From: Cyclobacteriaceae bacterium
Lineage (GTDB): Bacteria > Bacteroidota > Bacteroidia > Cytophagales > Cyclobacteriaceae
Assembly (NCBI GenBank): GCA_016786495.1
Contig: JAEUUJ010000051.1
Coordinates: 62,001-126,000 of the forward strand
Direction: 5' to 3'
Length of the DNA stretch: 64,000 nt
Shown: positions 17,312-25,834 of the stretch, piece by piece
How positions within the stretch are numbered: the first letter of the stretch is position 1
Layout of the letters: each line of letters begins with the position of its first letter
Position numbers and translations under genes: made by a program
Notes under the pieces: generated by a model
Database searches by the model: none
The model's input: the letters and a program-made list of their open reading frames with translations, nothing else
Told to the model about the DNA's origin: nothing

Positions 17312-18628
17312 GTGAAAAATTATTCGCTTCCGCCGGGATACAATTTTCTCCAATCCCTTGTAAGGACCTATAAACAAGTGAAAAATCCAATCGGCACGAT
17401 CGAGGAGAGCATGAAAAAATTTGACGGGACGTACTCCGTGGACTTGGGCGCAAGGCGATTGATCGCTACTCAAAACCCCGGTTTCATCGATTATGTACTA
17501 CGAACAAATCATAAAAATTATCATAAGTCTACAATTCAGACGGAAGAGCTGGGCCGATTTTTGGGCCGGGGATTGCTTACCGTAAACGGCGACTATTGGC
17601 TTAAGCAGAGACGGTTAATCCAGCCCGGGTTTCACATCGATAAGATTCATGCGTTGTATGGAATTATCAAAAAAACGGTTGATGACTTTTTAGTGACGCT
17701 GCCCACGGGCAGAATCGATGTATATCCGCACATGCACAAGCTTGCGTTTGAAATCGTTATTAACTCGTTGTTTAACATTAAAGTCCCGCAGCAAACACTT
17801 GATCAACTCAATGATTTCATTAATGAAGTTCAGGAATTCGTTATCAAAGATTTACGGCAGCCGTACAAGAGCTGGTGGTTCAAACTTTCCGGTGAAGTGA
17901 AACGAAATTTGAATCGATCAAAAAATGCGCGTAAGATTATTCTCGATATCATCAACGCCCGCAAACAAAGCAATCGGAAGTTCAACGATCTGCTTGATAT
18001 GTTACTGGATGCGCGCTATGAAGACACGGGCGAACCCATGCACGAAGATCAGGTGATCGATGAAATCTTGATTGTGCTGATAGCCGGTCATGAAACCACA
18101 GCGAACGCACTGTCGTGGACACTTTACCTTCTCGCCAATCATAAGCAGGAATTGAACAACCTGAAAGCAGCGACAAAGAACCTGACGTTGAACGAAATTG
18201 CCGCCAACGACACATTGGCATCAGTAATCAAGGAGAGCATGCGGCTCTACCCACCTGCGTGGATTAGTGATCGTATGGCACTCGCGGACGACACATACAA
18301 TGGATTTACGTATCCAAAAGGGATTGTGATTATTTTGTTTTATTATGGATTGCATCGCGATGCGCGATATTGGCCGGAACCAGATTCTTTTATTCCGGCA
18401 CGATTCGCGAAAGAGAATGATGACAAACGTAAACCAAAAGCATTTTACCCGTTTGGCGGAGGGCCAAGGCTTTGCATCGGCAACAATTTTGCGATGGCGG
18501 AGATGGCGATTTTCTTACAAACGATGATTCATGCGTTTGAGATAAACCCAACCGATATTCATCCGAAGGCAAATCCGCTTGTAACACTTAGGCCGGATCG
18601 CGTAGTGTTGGAAATAAAAAAAGCCTGA
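17312..18628 (+). CDS. Cytochrome P450
   Basis: 438 residues if started at GTG 17312, which gives the usual opening MKNYSLPPG; an in-frame GTG at 17282 would add ten residues. All P450 landmarks are present: I-helix AGHETTANALSW near residue 255, K-helix KESMRLYPP (ExxR) near 305, and the haem loop FYPFGGGPRLCIG with Cys388 as axial ligand. No membrane anchor, so a soluble class I-like monooxygenase needing separate redox partners, none of which is adjacent. Substrate unknown. The type III PKS cluster starts 640 bases further on, but a link is only positional. The stop codon lies in a terminator hairpin of the opposing gene. Confidence 0.93.
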   Translation: MKNYSLPPGYNFLQSLVRTYKQVKNPIGTIEESMKKFDGTYSVDLGARRLIATQNPGFIDYVLRTNHKNYHKSTIQTEELGRFLGRGLLTVNGDYWLKQRRLIQPGFHIDKIHALYGIIKKTVDDFLVTLPTGRIDVYPHMHKLAFEIVINSLFNIKVPQQTLDQLNDFINEVQEFVIKDLRQPYKSWWFKLSGEVKRNLNRSKNARKIILDIINARKQSNRKFNDLLDMLLDARYEDTGEPMHEDQVIDEILIVLIAGHETTANALSWTLYLLANHKQELNNLKAATKNLTLNEIAANDTLASVIKESMRLYPPAWISDRMALADDTYNGFTYPKGIVIILFYYGLHRDARYWPEPDSFIPARFAKENDDKRKPKAFYPFGGGPRLCIGNNFAMAEMAIFLQTMIHAFEINPTDIHPKANPLVTLRPDRVVLEIKKA

Positions 18629-18642
18629 GTATTTCAGGCTTT
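18613..18642 (-). terminator. Terminator for the lipoprotein gene, overlapping the P450 3' end
   Basis: Stem AAAGCCTGA/TCAGGCTTT (18620-18628, 18634-18642), 5-base loop. On the minus strand it is followed by a run of seven T. The P450 stop codon (18626-18628) is inside the stem. Confidence 0.85.
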
Positions 18643-18664
18643 ATCGTATTGAGTCAGCAATTCT

Positions 18665-19225
18665 TCAATTACCTTCTTCGTCAGCCGCATCGGCTTTCTT
18701 TATTTCTTCATCGACAATCTTCTCGATCAGATCACGCTGACGTTCGTTGATAGTTTGGTCAACCTTCGCCTGTTTTTTCATGAAGCGCAACATGGCGTTC
18801 TTTTTAATTTCGTACGCGATGAATACAGTATACTCTTTCTTCTCTTCGTTGTAGTATTTCTCTTCACCCATTTTCCGGAGGTCGGAAATATTGGTGTTCA
18901 TCAGCTGGCGTACCAGGCTTTGAAATTTATCGGCAACATCGGCAGCTTCTGCATTTTCAGTTTGACCAAGGTATTGATCGGCCACCTGTTTCATCGTGGT
19001 GTTAACCTGGCCGGCTAATTGAGCTTTCGCATCAATGTCGGCTTTGCTCCGCGCAATGTTGTCTTGCGAACTTGAGCCTTTTCCGGTTCCGCGCCAGAAG
19101 CGGTTATTCGATTCGTAGGCATTTCCCTGGAAGGGCTCACGAACTTTCTTGCCTAACACGCCTGAAGCGCACCCAAAAGCTGTTAATGCAAGCAGCACAA
19201 CAGAAACTCGAACAATGGATTTCAT
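18665..19225 (-). CDS. Hypothetical lipoprotein, LPP20-like
   Basis: 186 residues with a lipoprotein signal (MKSIVRVSVVLLALTAFGC, Cys19). The mature part opens with a Gly/Asn/Arg-rich stretch (NNRFWRGTGKGSSSQDNIAR), then a mixed alpha/beta region in which RSKADIDAKAQLAGQV and EYTVFIAYEIKK resemble the LPP20 family of envelope lipoproteins, and a helical, charged tail (ERQRDLIEKIVDEEIKK). Exact function unknown. Single gene with its own terminator. Confidence 0.75.
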   Translation of the reverse strand: MKSIVRVSVVLLALTAFGCASGVLGKKVREPFQGNAYESNNRFWRGTGKGSSSQDNIARSKADIDAKAQLAGQVNTTMKQVADQYLGQTENAEAADVADKFQSLVRQLMNTNISDLRKMGEEKYYNEEKKEYTVFIAYEIKKNAMLRFMKKQAKVDQTINERQRDLIEKIVDEEIKKADAADEEGN

Positions 19226-19271
19226 GATTATGGAGGTTAATGGATTCTAAAATACGAAAAATTATGCCAGA

Positions 19272-19982
19272 CTATTTTCCTGTCGGGATAACCAGTTGCC
19301 ACCGGAATGCCCACTTCCACGTAAGTGAATAACTTGAAATGCCCGCTGCATCCAGGATTTCTTTTAGCTCCTTACGGGAGAACCCGCGGTGTACCGAAAC
19401 GGGCGCATCGTTTTTTACCATCTCAGACTTCGAGAACACGCTCGTCAGCAGCCGGATGGAGTGATAGGCAAGCGGATGCCGGTGTAAATCGTTGACCACA
19501 ATTCCGCAGGACGTAACCCGTTTGAGATGTGCGAAAAGATCGATCAATTGTTCGCGCGTGAAATGGTGAAAAAACAGCGTGGCAAAAACAATGTCAAATT
19601 TCAGTTGACGAAAGTCATCTGAGAAAATGTTCAACGCTTTGTAGGTAATTGTTGCATCGGATGCTGTATGGTTCTGCGCGTATGCGATGATGTGTGGATT
19701 CGCATCAATGCCCACAAGATTACCGGTTATCTTTTTCTTTTTGAGTTCCCGGCCGATCAACATCAACAAATCTCCTCCGCCACACCCCAGGTCAGCCACG
19801 GTGATAGCCGGCTTTGAGCAAGACGAAAGAATTTTCTCAAGACCATTTAACGTTATTGCATTACCGCCAAGCCACTTGTTAATGAACTCAAGTTCGCGCA
19901 GCGTTTGGCCGATGATGGGACCGGACGCATTCAGGTCGTCCATGATTTCAATTGCCTCCGAACGTTTTGAAAGATCAGGCAT
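19272..19982 (-). CDS. Class I SAM-dependent methyltransferase of the type III PKS locus
   Basis: 236 residues from ATG 19982, which lies inside the end of the polyketide synthase gene (8-base overlap). SAM-binding motif I is VADLGCGGGDLLMLIGREL near residue 75; motif II/post-I region LVGIDANPHIIAYAQ; FDIVFATLFFHHF near 140 is the motif seen in small-molecule and quinone methyltransferases. Translational coupling to the PKS makes O- or C-methylation of its phenolic product the natural reading, as for SrsB in Streptomyces griseus. Substrate not proven. Confidence 0.85.
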   Translation of the reverse strand: MPDLSKRSEAIEIMDDLNASGPIIGQTLRELEFINKWLGGNAITLNGLEKILSSCSKPAITVADLGCGGGDLLMLIGRELKKKKITGNLVGIDANPHIIAYAQNHTASDATITYKALNIFSDDFRQLKFDIVFATLFFHHFTREQLIDLFAHLKRVTSCGIVVNDLHRHPLAYHSIRLLTSVFSKSEMVKNDAPVSVHRGFSRKELKEILDAAGISSYSLTWKWAFRWQLVIPTGK

Positions 19983-21078
19983 ATTGAATGGTAAATAAAA
20001 TGCTCTCCAGGGTAAGGCCGGGACCGAACGCAAAACTCAGCACATTCTCACCATCATTACCGGATGTTAAACTCGCCAGCAAATGATGCAACACAAAGAT
20101 CACCGTTGGCGATGACATATTGCCGTAGCGACTCAACACGGCATACGCATGTTGATTGTCGCTCTTCGAAATGCTGAGTTCGTGTTCGATTACTTCCAGA
20201 ATTTTTTTACCACCCGGATGAATGGCGAAATGTTTTATAGCCGCGAAGTTCTTCTGGATCTTAAGCAACATCTCTTCGGTTAATTTCTTAATCCCGTCCT
20301 GGATAATTTCGGGAACGTACGAGGTGAGCTTCATTTCGAACCCCAGGTTGCCAACGCGCCACGCCATTTGCGGCTCTTTCGAAAACGAGAGTCCGTTATG
20401 AAACGCTGACGGAACAAGATTGACGCCTGCTGCAGGCTTTGTTTGCATAATCAAAGCTGCGGCACCATCGGCAAACAAAGCGTTGGCGAGCATGTTGTCG
20501 TCCGTTGCCTGCTTTTGAAAGTGGATGCTGCATAGCTCAACGCAAACGACAAGCACTCTGGCTTCAGCATCGGCTTTGCAAAAAGCATCACCCGCCTTTA
20601 TTCCGTTGAAGGCGGCATAGCACCCCATAAAATTGATGCTTAACCGCTGAACATCGTGCCGCAGGCCAAGCTGTTGCACCAACTCAATGTCCAGCCCGGG
20701 TGCGTACATCCCGGTGCAACTCACCACGATCAAATGGGTTATACTGTTCAACTCAATCTCAGGCCGATTGGTTAAACAATCGCGTACTGCGGCCACACTG
20801 AGGCTGATCGCATGCTGCTGATATATCGCTAACCGTTGTTCAGTGGATGGGAACGGCTCAAAATCGTGCGAATTCGGGTAGAACGTAAAGTCTTTCTCCT
20901 TACCATAATCATTTAAAACGGAGTAGCGCTGAGCAATTCCGCTCGAGCGAAAAATCGCCTGAAGCTTTCGGCTGTGTTCATAATCAAGCTGCATGGCCCG
21001 GATCATGAATTTTCCGATTTCCGATTGATCAAAACAATTATCCGGAACAGCTATTCCAACAGAGGTAATGTAGCTCAT
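19975..21078 (-). CDS. Type III polyketide synthase (chalcone/stilbene synthase family)
   Basis: 367 residues from ATG 21078 (an upstream TTG at 21087 would add three). The Cys-His-Asn triad is intact: Cys121 in VVSCTGMYAPGLD, His287 in FAIHPGGKKIL, Asn320 in RYGNMSSPTV. Homodimeric type III PKSs extend acyl-CoA starters with malonyl-CoA and cyclise them to alkylresorcinols or alkylpyrones. The C-terminal GPG loop is SFAFGPGLTLES. Coupled to a methyltransferase, and flanked by a UbiA prenyltransferase and an FAD enzyme. Its ATG shares two bases with an upstream in-frame ATG of the divergent UbiA gene. Confidence 0.95.
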   Translation of the reverse strand: MSYITSVGIAVPDNCFDQSEIGKFMIRAMQLDYEHSRKLQAIFRSSGIAQRYSVLNDYGKEKDFTFYPNSHDFEPFPSTEQRLAIYQQHAISLSVAAVRDCLTNRPEIELNSITHLIVVSCTGMYAPGLDIELVQQLGLRHDVQRLSINFMGCYAAFNGIKAGDAFCKADAEARVLVVCVELCSIHFQKQATDDNMLANALFADGAAALIMQTKPAAGVNLVPSAFHNGLSFSKEPQMAWRVGNLGFEMKLTSYVPEIIQDGIKKLTEEMLLKIQKNFAAIKHFAIHPGGKKILEVIEHELSISKSDNQHAYAVLSRYGNMSSPTVIFVLHHLLASLTSGNDGENVLSFAFGPGLTLESILFTIQYA

Positions 21079-21130
21079 GGAGTTCAAGTATAACTCAAAA
21101 TATCTTAATTTAGATCAGTTTTGTTGCTGC

Positions 21131-22030
21131 ATGTTTTCACGCTCCTCCTGGCTTCACCTTCGTATACCGTTCTCCTATTTCCTGTTGCCCGTTTTCCTGT
21201 TCGCGGTTGCTATTTCACCGAATCTGAACGAGCCGAGATTATTGTGGGTATTCATAATCCTTCATCTATTTCTGTACCCGGCCAGCAACGGATACAATAG
21301 TTATTTTGATAAAGATGAAAAAAGCATCGGGGGGCTTAAAAACCCGCCAAAAGTTAATAAAGGGTTGTACTACCTGTCGCTGCTTTTTGATGGGATTGCG
21401 CTGGCATTGGGGTATTTTCTCATCAACCCCCAGTTTGCGCTGATGTTATTTATTTACGGTCTGGTGTCAAAAGCATACAGCCATCCGGGTATCCGGCTAA
21501 AGAAATTTCCAATAACCGGATGGGTAGCAGCCGGGTTATTTCAAGGTGCGTTCACATTCTTAATGTGCTACGTGGGTATTAACAACCTGCCGCTGCAGCC
21601 ATGTTTAAAGCCACACATCCTGCTGCCGGCCGCACTTACAAGTATCATGCTCTGGGGTAACTATCCGATGACACAGGTGTATCAACACGAAGAGGATACC
21701 AAACGAGGCGACAACACGCTTAGTGTTAAGCTCGGCATCAAAGGCACGTTCTACTTTACAGCTGCGGTATTTACGGTGGCTGTAGCGCTGTTCACGTATT
21801 ACTTTCTCGAATATTATCAGCTTAAATATGCCGTGGCCTTTTTCATAGCGTTGGCACCGGTGCTGGCTTATTTTATGTTTTGGTTTGTGAAAGTGTGCGC
21901 GAACGAATCATTCGCGAATCACCGCTACACCATGCGGCTGAACTTCATTTCCGCTACCTGCCTGAATATATTTTTCATCTACTTTTTCCTCGACAGTAGC
22001 CAGGTGCTGCAGGTGTTGTTGCCTGCCTGA
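21131..22030 (+). CDS. UbiA family prenyltransferase
   Basis: 299 residues from ATG 21131; an ATG at 21077 adds 18 non-hydrophobic residues and overlaps the PKS start. About eight to nine transmembrane helices. The two aspartate-rich Mg-diphosphate motifs of the UbiA family are present in modified form: NSYFDKDEKS (Asn56, Asp60) and HEEDTKRGDNTLSVKLG near residue 200. Such membrane enzymes transfer prenyl groups to aromatic rings in quinone, chlorophyll or haem biosynthesis. Placed between the type III PKS and FAD genes, it probably prenylates the PKS product (inference). Converges on the FAD gene, 6 bases apart. Confidence 0.88.
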   Translation: MFSRSSWLHLRIPFSYFLLPVFLFAVAISPNLNEPRLLWVFIILHLFLYPASNGYNSYFDKDEKSIGGLKNPPKVNKGLYYLSLLFDGIALALGYFLINPQFALMLFIYGLVSKAYSHPGIRLKKFPITGWVAAGLFQGAFTFLMCYVGINNLPLQPCLKPHILLPAALTSIMLWGNYPMTQVYQHEEDTKRGDNTLSVKLGIKGTFYFTAAVFTVAVALFTYYFLEYYQLKYAVAFFIALAPVLAYFMFWFVKVCANESFANHRYTMRLNFISATCLNIFFIYFFLDSSQVLQVLLPA

Positions 22031-22036
22031 TACTGA

Positions 22037-23149
22037 TCAGAACGGCTTGCCGTGCGTCACCTTAATTAAACTGTTTGCAATAAATTTTGAATGAACCGCA
22101 AGGGTTACACCAAGGTTCGAGCCCCATTCGGTTCCAAAAAGTTTATGTTGAATTTGCCGGCCAAACCATAAACGTGTTGAAAATGCTCTTCGCCACGCGC
22201 GGGTATAGGCGGTTTCGAGTTCATCTCGTGATCGGCCTTGATGTTCGATTAATAAGTCGGTTACTATCTTGGCCGAATGAATAGCCATCGCCATTCCGTT
22301 TCCGCAAAGCGGTGTAATCATTCCCGCGGCATCCCCCGCCATGAAAATATGATTCCATACAGGTTCTTTCGTTTCGAATGAAATCTCGTTTATGACTTCA
22401 GGCTTATCGAACAAAAACTCTGCGTTACGGAACAATTCTCTCAGCAGTGGATTTTCAAATACGATGTGCTTCTCCAGTGCTTCAATACTTCCCAATTTCT
22501 TTAACGGATCGCGGTGCGTGAGGTAACAGATATTCGTTTTACCATCCTCCACGTTGCTCACTCCGCAATATCCGCCGCGAAAATTATGGAGTCCGATGCG
22601 GTTAGCCGGATGAGCGGTCCGGACGTGGTACTTCACACCCACATAGGGTGAACGCTCTTTGATGAATTTCCGGGAAAGCTGAACATCGAGCCGTGAGCGC
22701 TTGCCGAAGGCCCCGATAACGAAATCGGATTCAAAGGATTGGACCGTTGTTTTGATCTGAAAAACCTTATCAAAAGAAATCTGTTCGATCTCTGTGTCGA
22801 GCAAAACCTGAACGCCTTCTTTTTGCGCAATGTTGATCAGGTAATTGTCGAATGCATAACGACTCACGCCAAAGCCGCCCAGGTCAAGCGGAGTAGTTGA
22901 GCTTTTGCCGCTCACCGAACTGAGGTGTAATTCGGTTATCTGAGGCGGATTAAATTCTTCCGGGTATAGCCCTTCGCGTTTTAAAAAGGCGGTTGTTTCG
23001 TTCGAGATGTATTCGCCACACACGCGATGAAACGGATAACGCTTCTTTTCAATCAGCGTGCATGCATACCCGGCACGGTTCAGCCGGATCGCTGCGATGA
23101 GACCAGCGAGGCCACCCCCGGCAATAATTATCCTGTTTGCGGAAACCAT
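22037..23149 (-). CDS. FAD-dependent monooxygenase/reductase of the type III PKS locus
   Basis: 370 residues. Dinucleotide-binding motif IIIAGGGLAGLIAAIRL at the N-terminus, VCGEYIS near residue 44, and the second FAD motif GDAAGMITPLCGNGMAMAI near residue 272: the group-A flavin monooxygenase/geranylgeranyl-reductase superfamily. It could hydroxylate the phenolic ring, as SrsC does in alkylquinone synthesis, or reduce a prenyl chain. VCGEYIS and the GD motif are shared by both subfamilies, so the choice is open. Lies 39 bases downstream of the aspartyl protease gene on the same strand. Confidence 0.85.
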   Translation of the reverse strand: MVSANRIIIAGGGLAGLIAAIRLNRAGYACTLIEKKRYPFHRVCGEYISNETTAFLKREGLYPEEFNPPQITELHLSSVSGKSSTTPLDLGGFGVSRYAFDNYLINIAQKEGVQVLLDTEIEQISFDKVFQIKTTVQSFESDFVIGAFGKRSRLDVQLSRKFIKERSPYVGVKYHVRTAHPANRIGLHNFRGGYCGVSNVEDGKTNICYLTHRDPLKKLGSIEALEKHIVFENPLLRELFRNAEFLFDKPEVINEISFETKEPVWNHIFMAGDAAGMITPLCGNGMAMAIHSAKIVTDLLIEHQGRSRDELETAYTRAWRRAFSTRLWFGRQIQHKLFGTEWGSNLGVTLAVHSKFIANSLIKVTHGKPF

Positions 23150-23188
23150 TCGCGGAAGCTAAAGAAAGTTTATGAAACTGCGAGGGAG

Positions 23189-24433
23189 TTAGATCTGGCT
23201 TTGAAGCTTAAGCTCAATTTTTTGCCGGACCTTATTTCGCTCGATCTCAAGCCGAACGCGTTTGCCCGGGGCGGAGTTAAGGAGTGCGTTCACCTGGCTG
23301 AGCCGCAAATCTTTCGTGGCCATTCCGTTCACGGAAATAATTAGGTCTCCGCGTAAAACGCCCGATTGTTGTGCTGGCGAAAGCTCGCGAACGTCAATCA
23401 CCTCGTAAACATCAAGGCGCGCCCCTTTTGCTTTCATCTCAAGTCCGCTCAGGTTGAGAAAGAATGGTTTTTTGAAATCGGCATTCTTCTTCAGGTAAAG
23501 TTTCCCTTGCGGAAAGTTAAGCACTACCGTGAAGCGGCTCAGAATTTCACCCCCAACCGATCCATTGCGAAACGTGACCGAGTGTTTAAGCGTATCGAGA
23601 TAACTGTTAGAATCCGGAAAGTGTGTAATCACGTTTGGTAATTTGAACCGTCCGAACTCAAGCATGTCAATCCTCCCGGTTTTCCCGGTAATCACTCCGC
23701 CCAGCGCGCGACCTAACACGGTGCTTACACGATTTTGTGGAACAACAATTCGCTTATCGGATGTGGGCTCAAGTAACAAACTATGACTTGCACCGGTATC
23801 CACCAGCAGTTTCGCGGTTAAGATGTTGTTCGGATCAATGCTGATGGGTGTGAGGATAAACGGCTTGGTGTCTTCAATTACCATGGGCAACTCCTGATAT
23901 TTTTTTGACGGATGAAATTTGCCCGGAGCAAATAACGTCATCACCTTTCTTCGGTAATCGATTCGAACAATGAACCGGCTGAACAATTCATATCCTAAAA
24001 TTCCATGAACATCAGCACCCAGGTAGTTTCTCAATTCCAAAAGATCCTGTTCAAGAACGAGTAAGGTGTGTCCTTTACCTTCAACGCCCAGGGTTCCATT
24101 TAATCCGGGCATTGAAATGGATACGTTGTTGGTAATAAATGCGTCCACCAATTTATTTCCTCCGGGCCCCGCGATGGTATACTTGCGCGTGTACTTTAAC
24201 TCCAGGATATCGGAGAACATTTTTTGTGTAAGGATAGCCGTGCGCACACCGGTATCGACAATAAACTTTAAAGGAAGTGTTCCGTTAATTGTTACCGAAA
24301 CAACCACGAGATTGTTGTGAATCTGAATCGGAATGTCGGCTCGCTTTTGACCTGGTGGCAGCGAAAACCCCAATGTTTGGCCGGAAGCCGAAGCAACAGA
24401 AAGCGTTAAAATAGCAAATAGGAGAAATCGCAT
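23189..24433 (-). CDS. Secreted aspartyl protease family protein with PDZ domain
   Basis: 414 residues with a signal peptide (MRFLLFAILTLSVASASGQ). Two retropepsin-like halves each keep the catalytic D-T-G: FIVDTGVRTAIL (Asp60) and LLVDTGASHSLLL (Asp212), so this single chain can form a pepsin-like active site. A C-terminal PDZ domain (about 325-410; AQQSGVLRGDLIISVNGMA) follows. Secreted proteins of this layout are frequent in Bacteroidota and their targets unknown. It lies 39 bases ahead of the FAD gene; whether they share a transcript is unclear. Confidence 0.85.
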   Translation of the reverse strand: MRFLLFAILTLSVASASGQTLGFSLPPGQKRADIPIQIHNNLVVVSVTINGTLPLKFIVDTGVRTAILTQKMFSDILELKYTRKYTIAGPGGNKLVDAFITNNVSISMPGLNGTLGVEGKGHTLLVLEQDLLELRNYLGADVHGILGYELFSRFIVRIDYRRKVMTLFAPGKFHPSKKYQELPMVIEDTKPFILTPISIDPNNILTAKLLVDTGASHSLLLEPTSDKRIVVPQNRVSTVLGRALGGVITGKTGRIDMLEFGRFKLPNVITHFPDSNSYLDTLKHSVTFRNGSVGGEILSRFTVVLNFPQGKLYLKKNADFKKPFFLNLSGLEMKAKGARLDVYEVIDVRELSPAQQSGVLRGDLIISVNGMATKDLRLSQVNALLNSAPGKRVRLEIERNKVRQKIELKLQSQI

Positions 24434-24491
24434 AAGACCAGAGTCCTACTTCAAGGTAAAACAAATTTTATGGAAAGAAGTATACCCCCGA

Positions 24492-25025
24492 TTACGGTAT
24501 TAAGAGCGACACGATTTCCGCGGGTGATTCACTGATTTTGATTGATGCGAGATTCTCTTTTCGAAGAAAGCCCTCCTGTACCATGTGGTTCATCTGCGCA
24601 AGCAGCGGATCGAAAAAGCCGTTCACGTTGAGCAAACCGACAGGCTGAGAAATCAGGCCCAGTTGTTTCCAGGTTAAAATCTCACCCAGTTCTTCAAGTG
24701 TGCCCCATCCGCCCGGGATTGCCAGAAATGCATCCGATAAGTCGGCCATTCGCTTTTTACGCTCGTGCATACTGGTAACAATTTCGAGTGATGTCAGACC
24801 ATCGTGACCAACTTCGCGCTCCATCAGGAAGCGCGGAATTACGCCGATCACTTCACCGTGATTTTCGAGCACAGCATCTGCCACGATGCCCATGAGTCCC
24901 ACATTGCCTCCGCCATAAACCAGCGAGTGCTTTCGGGTGGCGATCAGTGCGCCTAATTCGTTTGCCGTACGGCTGTAAACGGGATTATTACCGGAAGAAG
25001 ATCCGCAGAAAACGCAGATTTTCAT
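24492..25025 (-). CDS. LOG family protein (cytokinin riboside 5'-monophosphate phosphoribohydrolase-like)
   Basis: 177 residues, a normal LOG size. Rossmann-fold signatures: CVFCGSSSGNNPVY at the start, YGGGNVGLMG near residue 40, and PGGWGTLEE near residue 105 with the catalytic arginine/glutamate region (SMHERKKRM). LOG enzymes remove ribose 5-phosphate from nucleotide monophosphates; in plants this activates cytokinins, in bacteria the role is less clear. Downstream of a 40-codon membrane-protein gene with 15 bases between, likely sharing its promoter. Confidence 0.93.
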   Translation of the reverse strand: MKICVFCGSSSGNNPVYSRTANELGALIATRKHSLVYGGGNVGLMGIVADAVLENHGEVIGVIPRFLMEREVGHDGLTSLEIVTSMHERKKRMADLSDAFLAIPGGWGTLEELGEILTWKQLGLISQPVGLLNVNGFFDPLLAQMNHMVQEGFLRKENLASIKISESPAEIVSLLIP

Positions 25026-25040
25026 GTAGGCGATTGCCTG

Positions 25041-25163
25041 TTAGAATTTGTTATCGTGCTTGTTTTTGCTAACCATTTTGTTCGGGAAAATCCACGGAGA
25101 AATGATTGCCAAAACAAATAATGCAATTACCACGTAAAACGGAGTCCAGGATGCATCAAACAT
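25041..25163 (-). CDS. Small 40-residue membrane protein
   Basis: ATG 25163 to TAA 25041. One hydrophobic helix (FYVVIALFVLAIISPWIF) then a basic hydrophilic tail (PNKMVSKNKHDNKF). A perfect -7 promoter element lies 20 bases upstream of the ATG on the same strand, and the LOG gene follows after 15 bases, both supporting a real gene. No family recognised. Confidence 0.55.
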   Translation of the reverse strand: MFDASWTPFYVVIALFVLAIISPWIFPNKMVSKNKHDNKF

Positions 25164-25183
25164 AATCGATCGCTTTAGAAAGC

Positions 25184-25191
25184 CAAAAATA
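25184..25191 (-). promoter_or_regulatory. Promoter -7 element for the small membrane protein and LOG gene
   Basis: On the minus strand the bases read TATTTTTG, an exact TAnnTTTG match, 20 bases before ATG 25163. No clear -33 TTG was found. Confidence 0.55.
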
Positions 25192-25282
25192 GAACGGATT
25201 CGGCTACTTTCTATAGAAAACAGGTGAAATTATCGTATGTTTTGCACTGAGATAAGCCATAAACCGGAATTATAGACAAGAA

Positions 25283-25834
25283 ATGAAACGCTTTTTGATT
25301 TTTCTGGCCGTGGGGGTCGCGCTGATCGCGGTGTTACTGCTGGTCCAGCATATTCAGTTGAAAAAAACCAAGTCGCTTAGCCCGGAAGAAGAGGTTTCGT
25401 ATACCGAAGGCGACTTGAAAATCACGGTGCTATACAATCGTCCGTCTAAACGCGGACGCAAAATATTCGGAGAACTGGTGCCCTATGGAAAAGTATGGCG
25501 CACTGGTGCAAACGAAGCTACCACGTTTGAAACCAACAAGCCGCTGGAGATGGATGGAAAAACGCTTGCCGCGGGCAAGTACTCACTTTGGACCATCCCT
25601 GACAGCACCACCTGGACGGTGATCTTCAATTCGGAATATGGACAATGGGGAATCAACCATACGGGTGAAGCAAATCGAAATCCCGCGAACGATGTATTGG
25701 CGCTCCCGATTCTTGCCGTTAATCAAGAACGCACGTTTGAACAATTCACGATTGCATTTGAGAAAGTAGGAGAAGAGGCGGAGATGGTTTTGCTTTGGGA
25801 CAACACGGTTGTTGCAATTCCCTTCACCCGTTAG
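25283..25834 (+). CDS. DUF2911 family membrane-anchored protein
   Basis: 183 residues. One N-terminal hydrophobic segment (FLIFLAVGVALIAVLLLV) acts as an anchor or uncleaved signal. The rest is a DUF2911 domain: LKITVLYNRPSKRGRKIFGELVPYG with the conserved P-Y-G-K-V-W-R-T-G-A-N-E-A motif at about residue 70, then AAGKYSLWTIP and WTVIFNSEYGQWG. The domain is common in Bacteroidota and has no assigned function; it is probably periplasmic. Its stop overlaps the converging PD40 gene by 4 bases. Confidence 0.9.
   Translation: MKRFLIFLAVGVALIAVLLLVQHIQLKKTKSLSPEEEVSYTEGDLKITVLYNRPSKRGRKIFGELVPYGKVWRTGANEATTFETNKPLEMDGKTLAAGKYSLWTIPDSTTWTVIFNSEYGQWGINHTGEANRNPANDVLALPILAVNQERTFEQFTIAFEKVGEEAEMVLLWDNTVVAIPFTR

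Noticed and set aside
17312-18628. Cytochrome P450 as part of the type III PKS cluster
   Set aside because: Opposite strand, separated by an unrelated lipoprotein gene; only nearness supports it.
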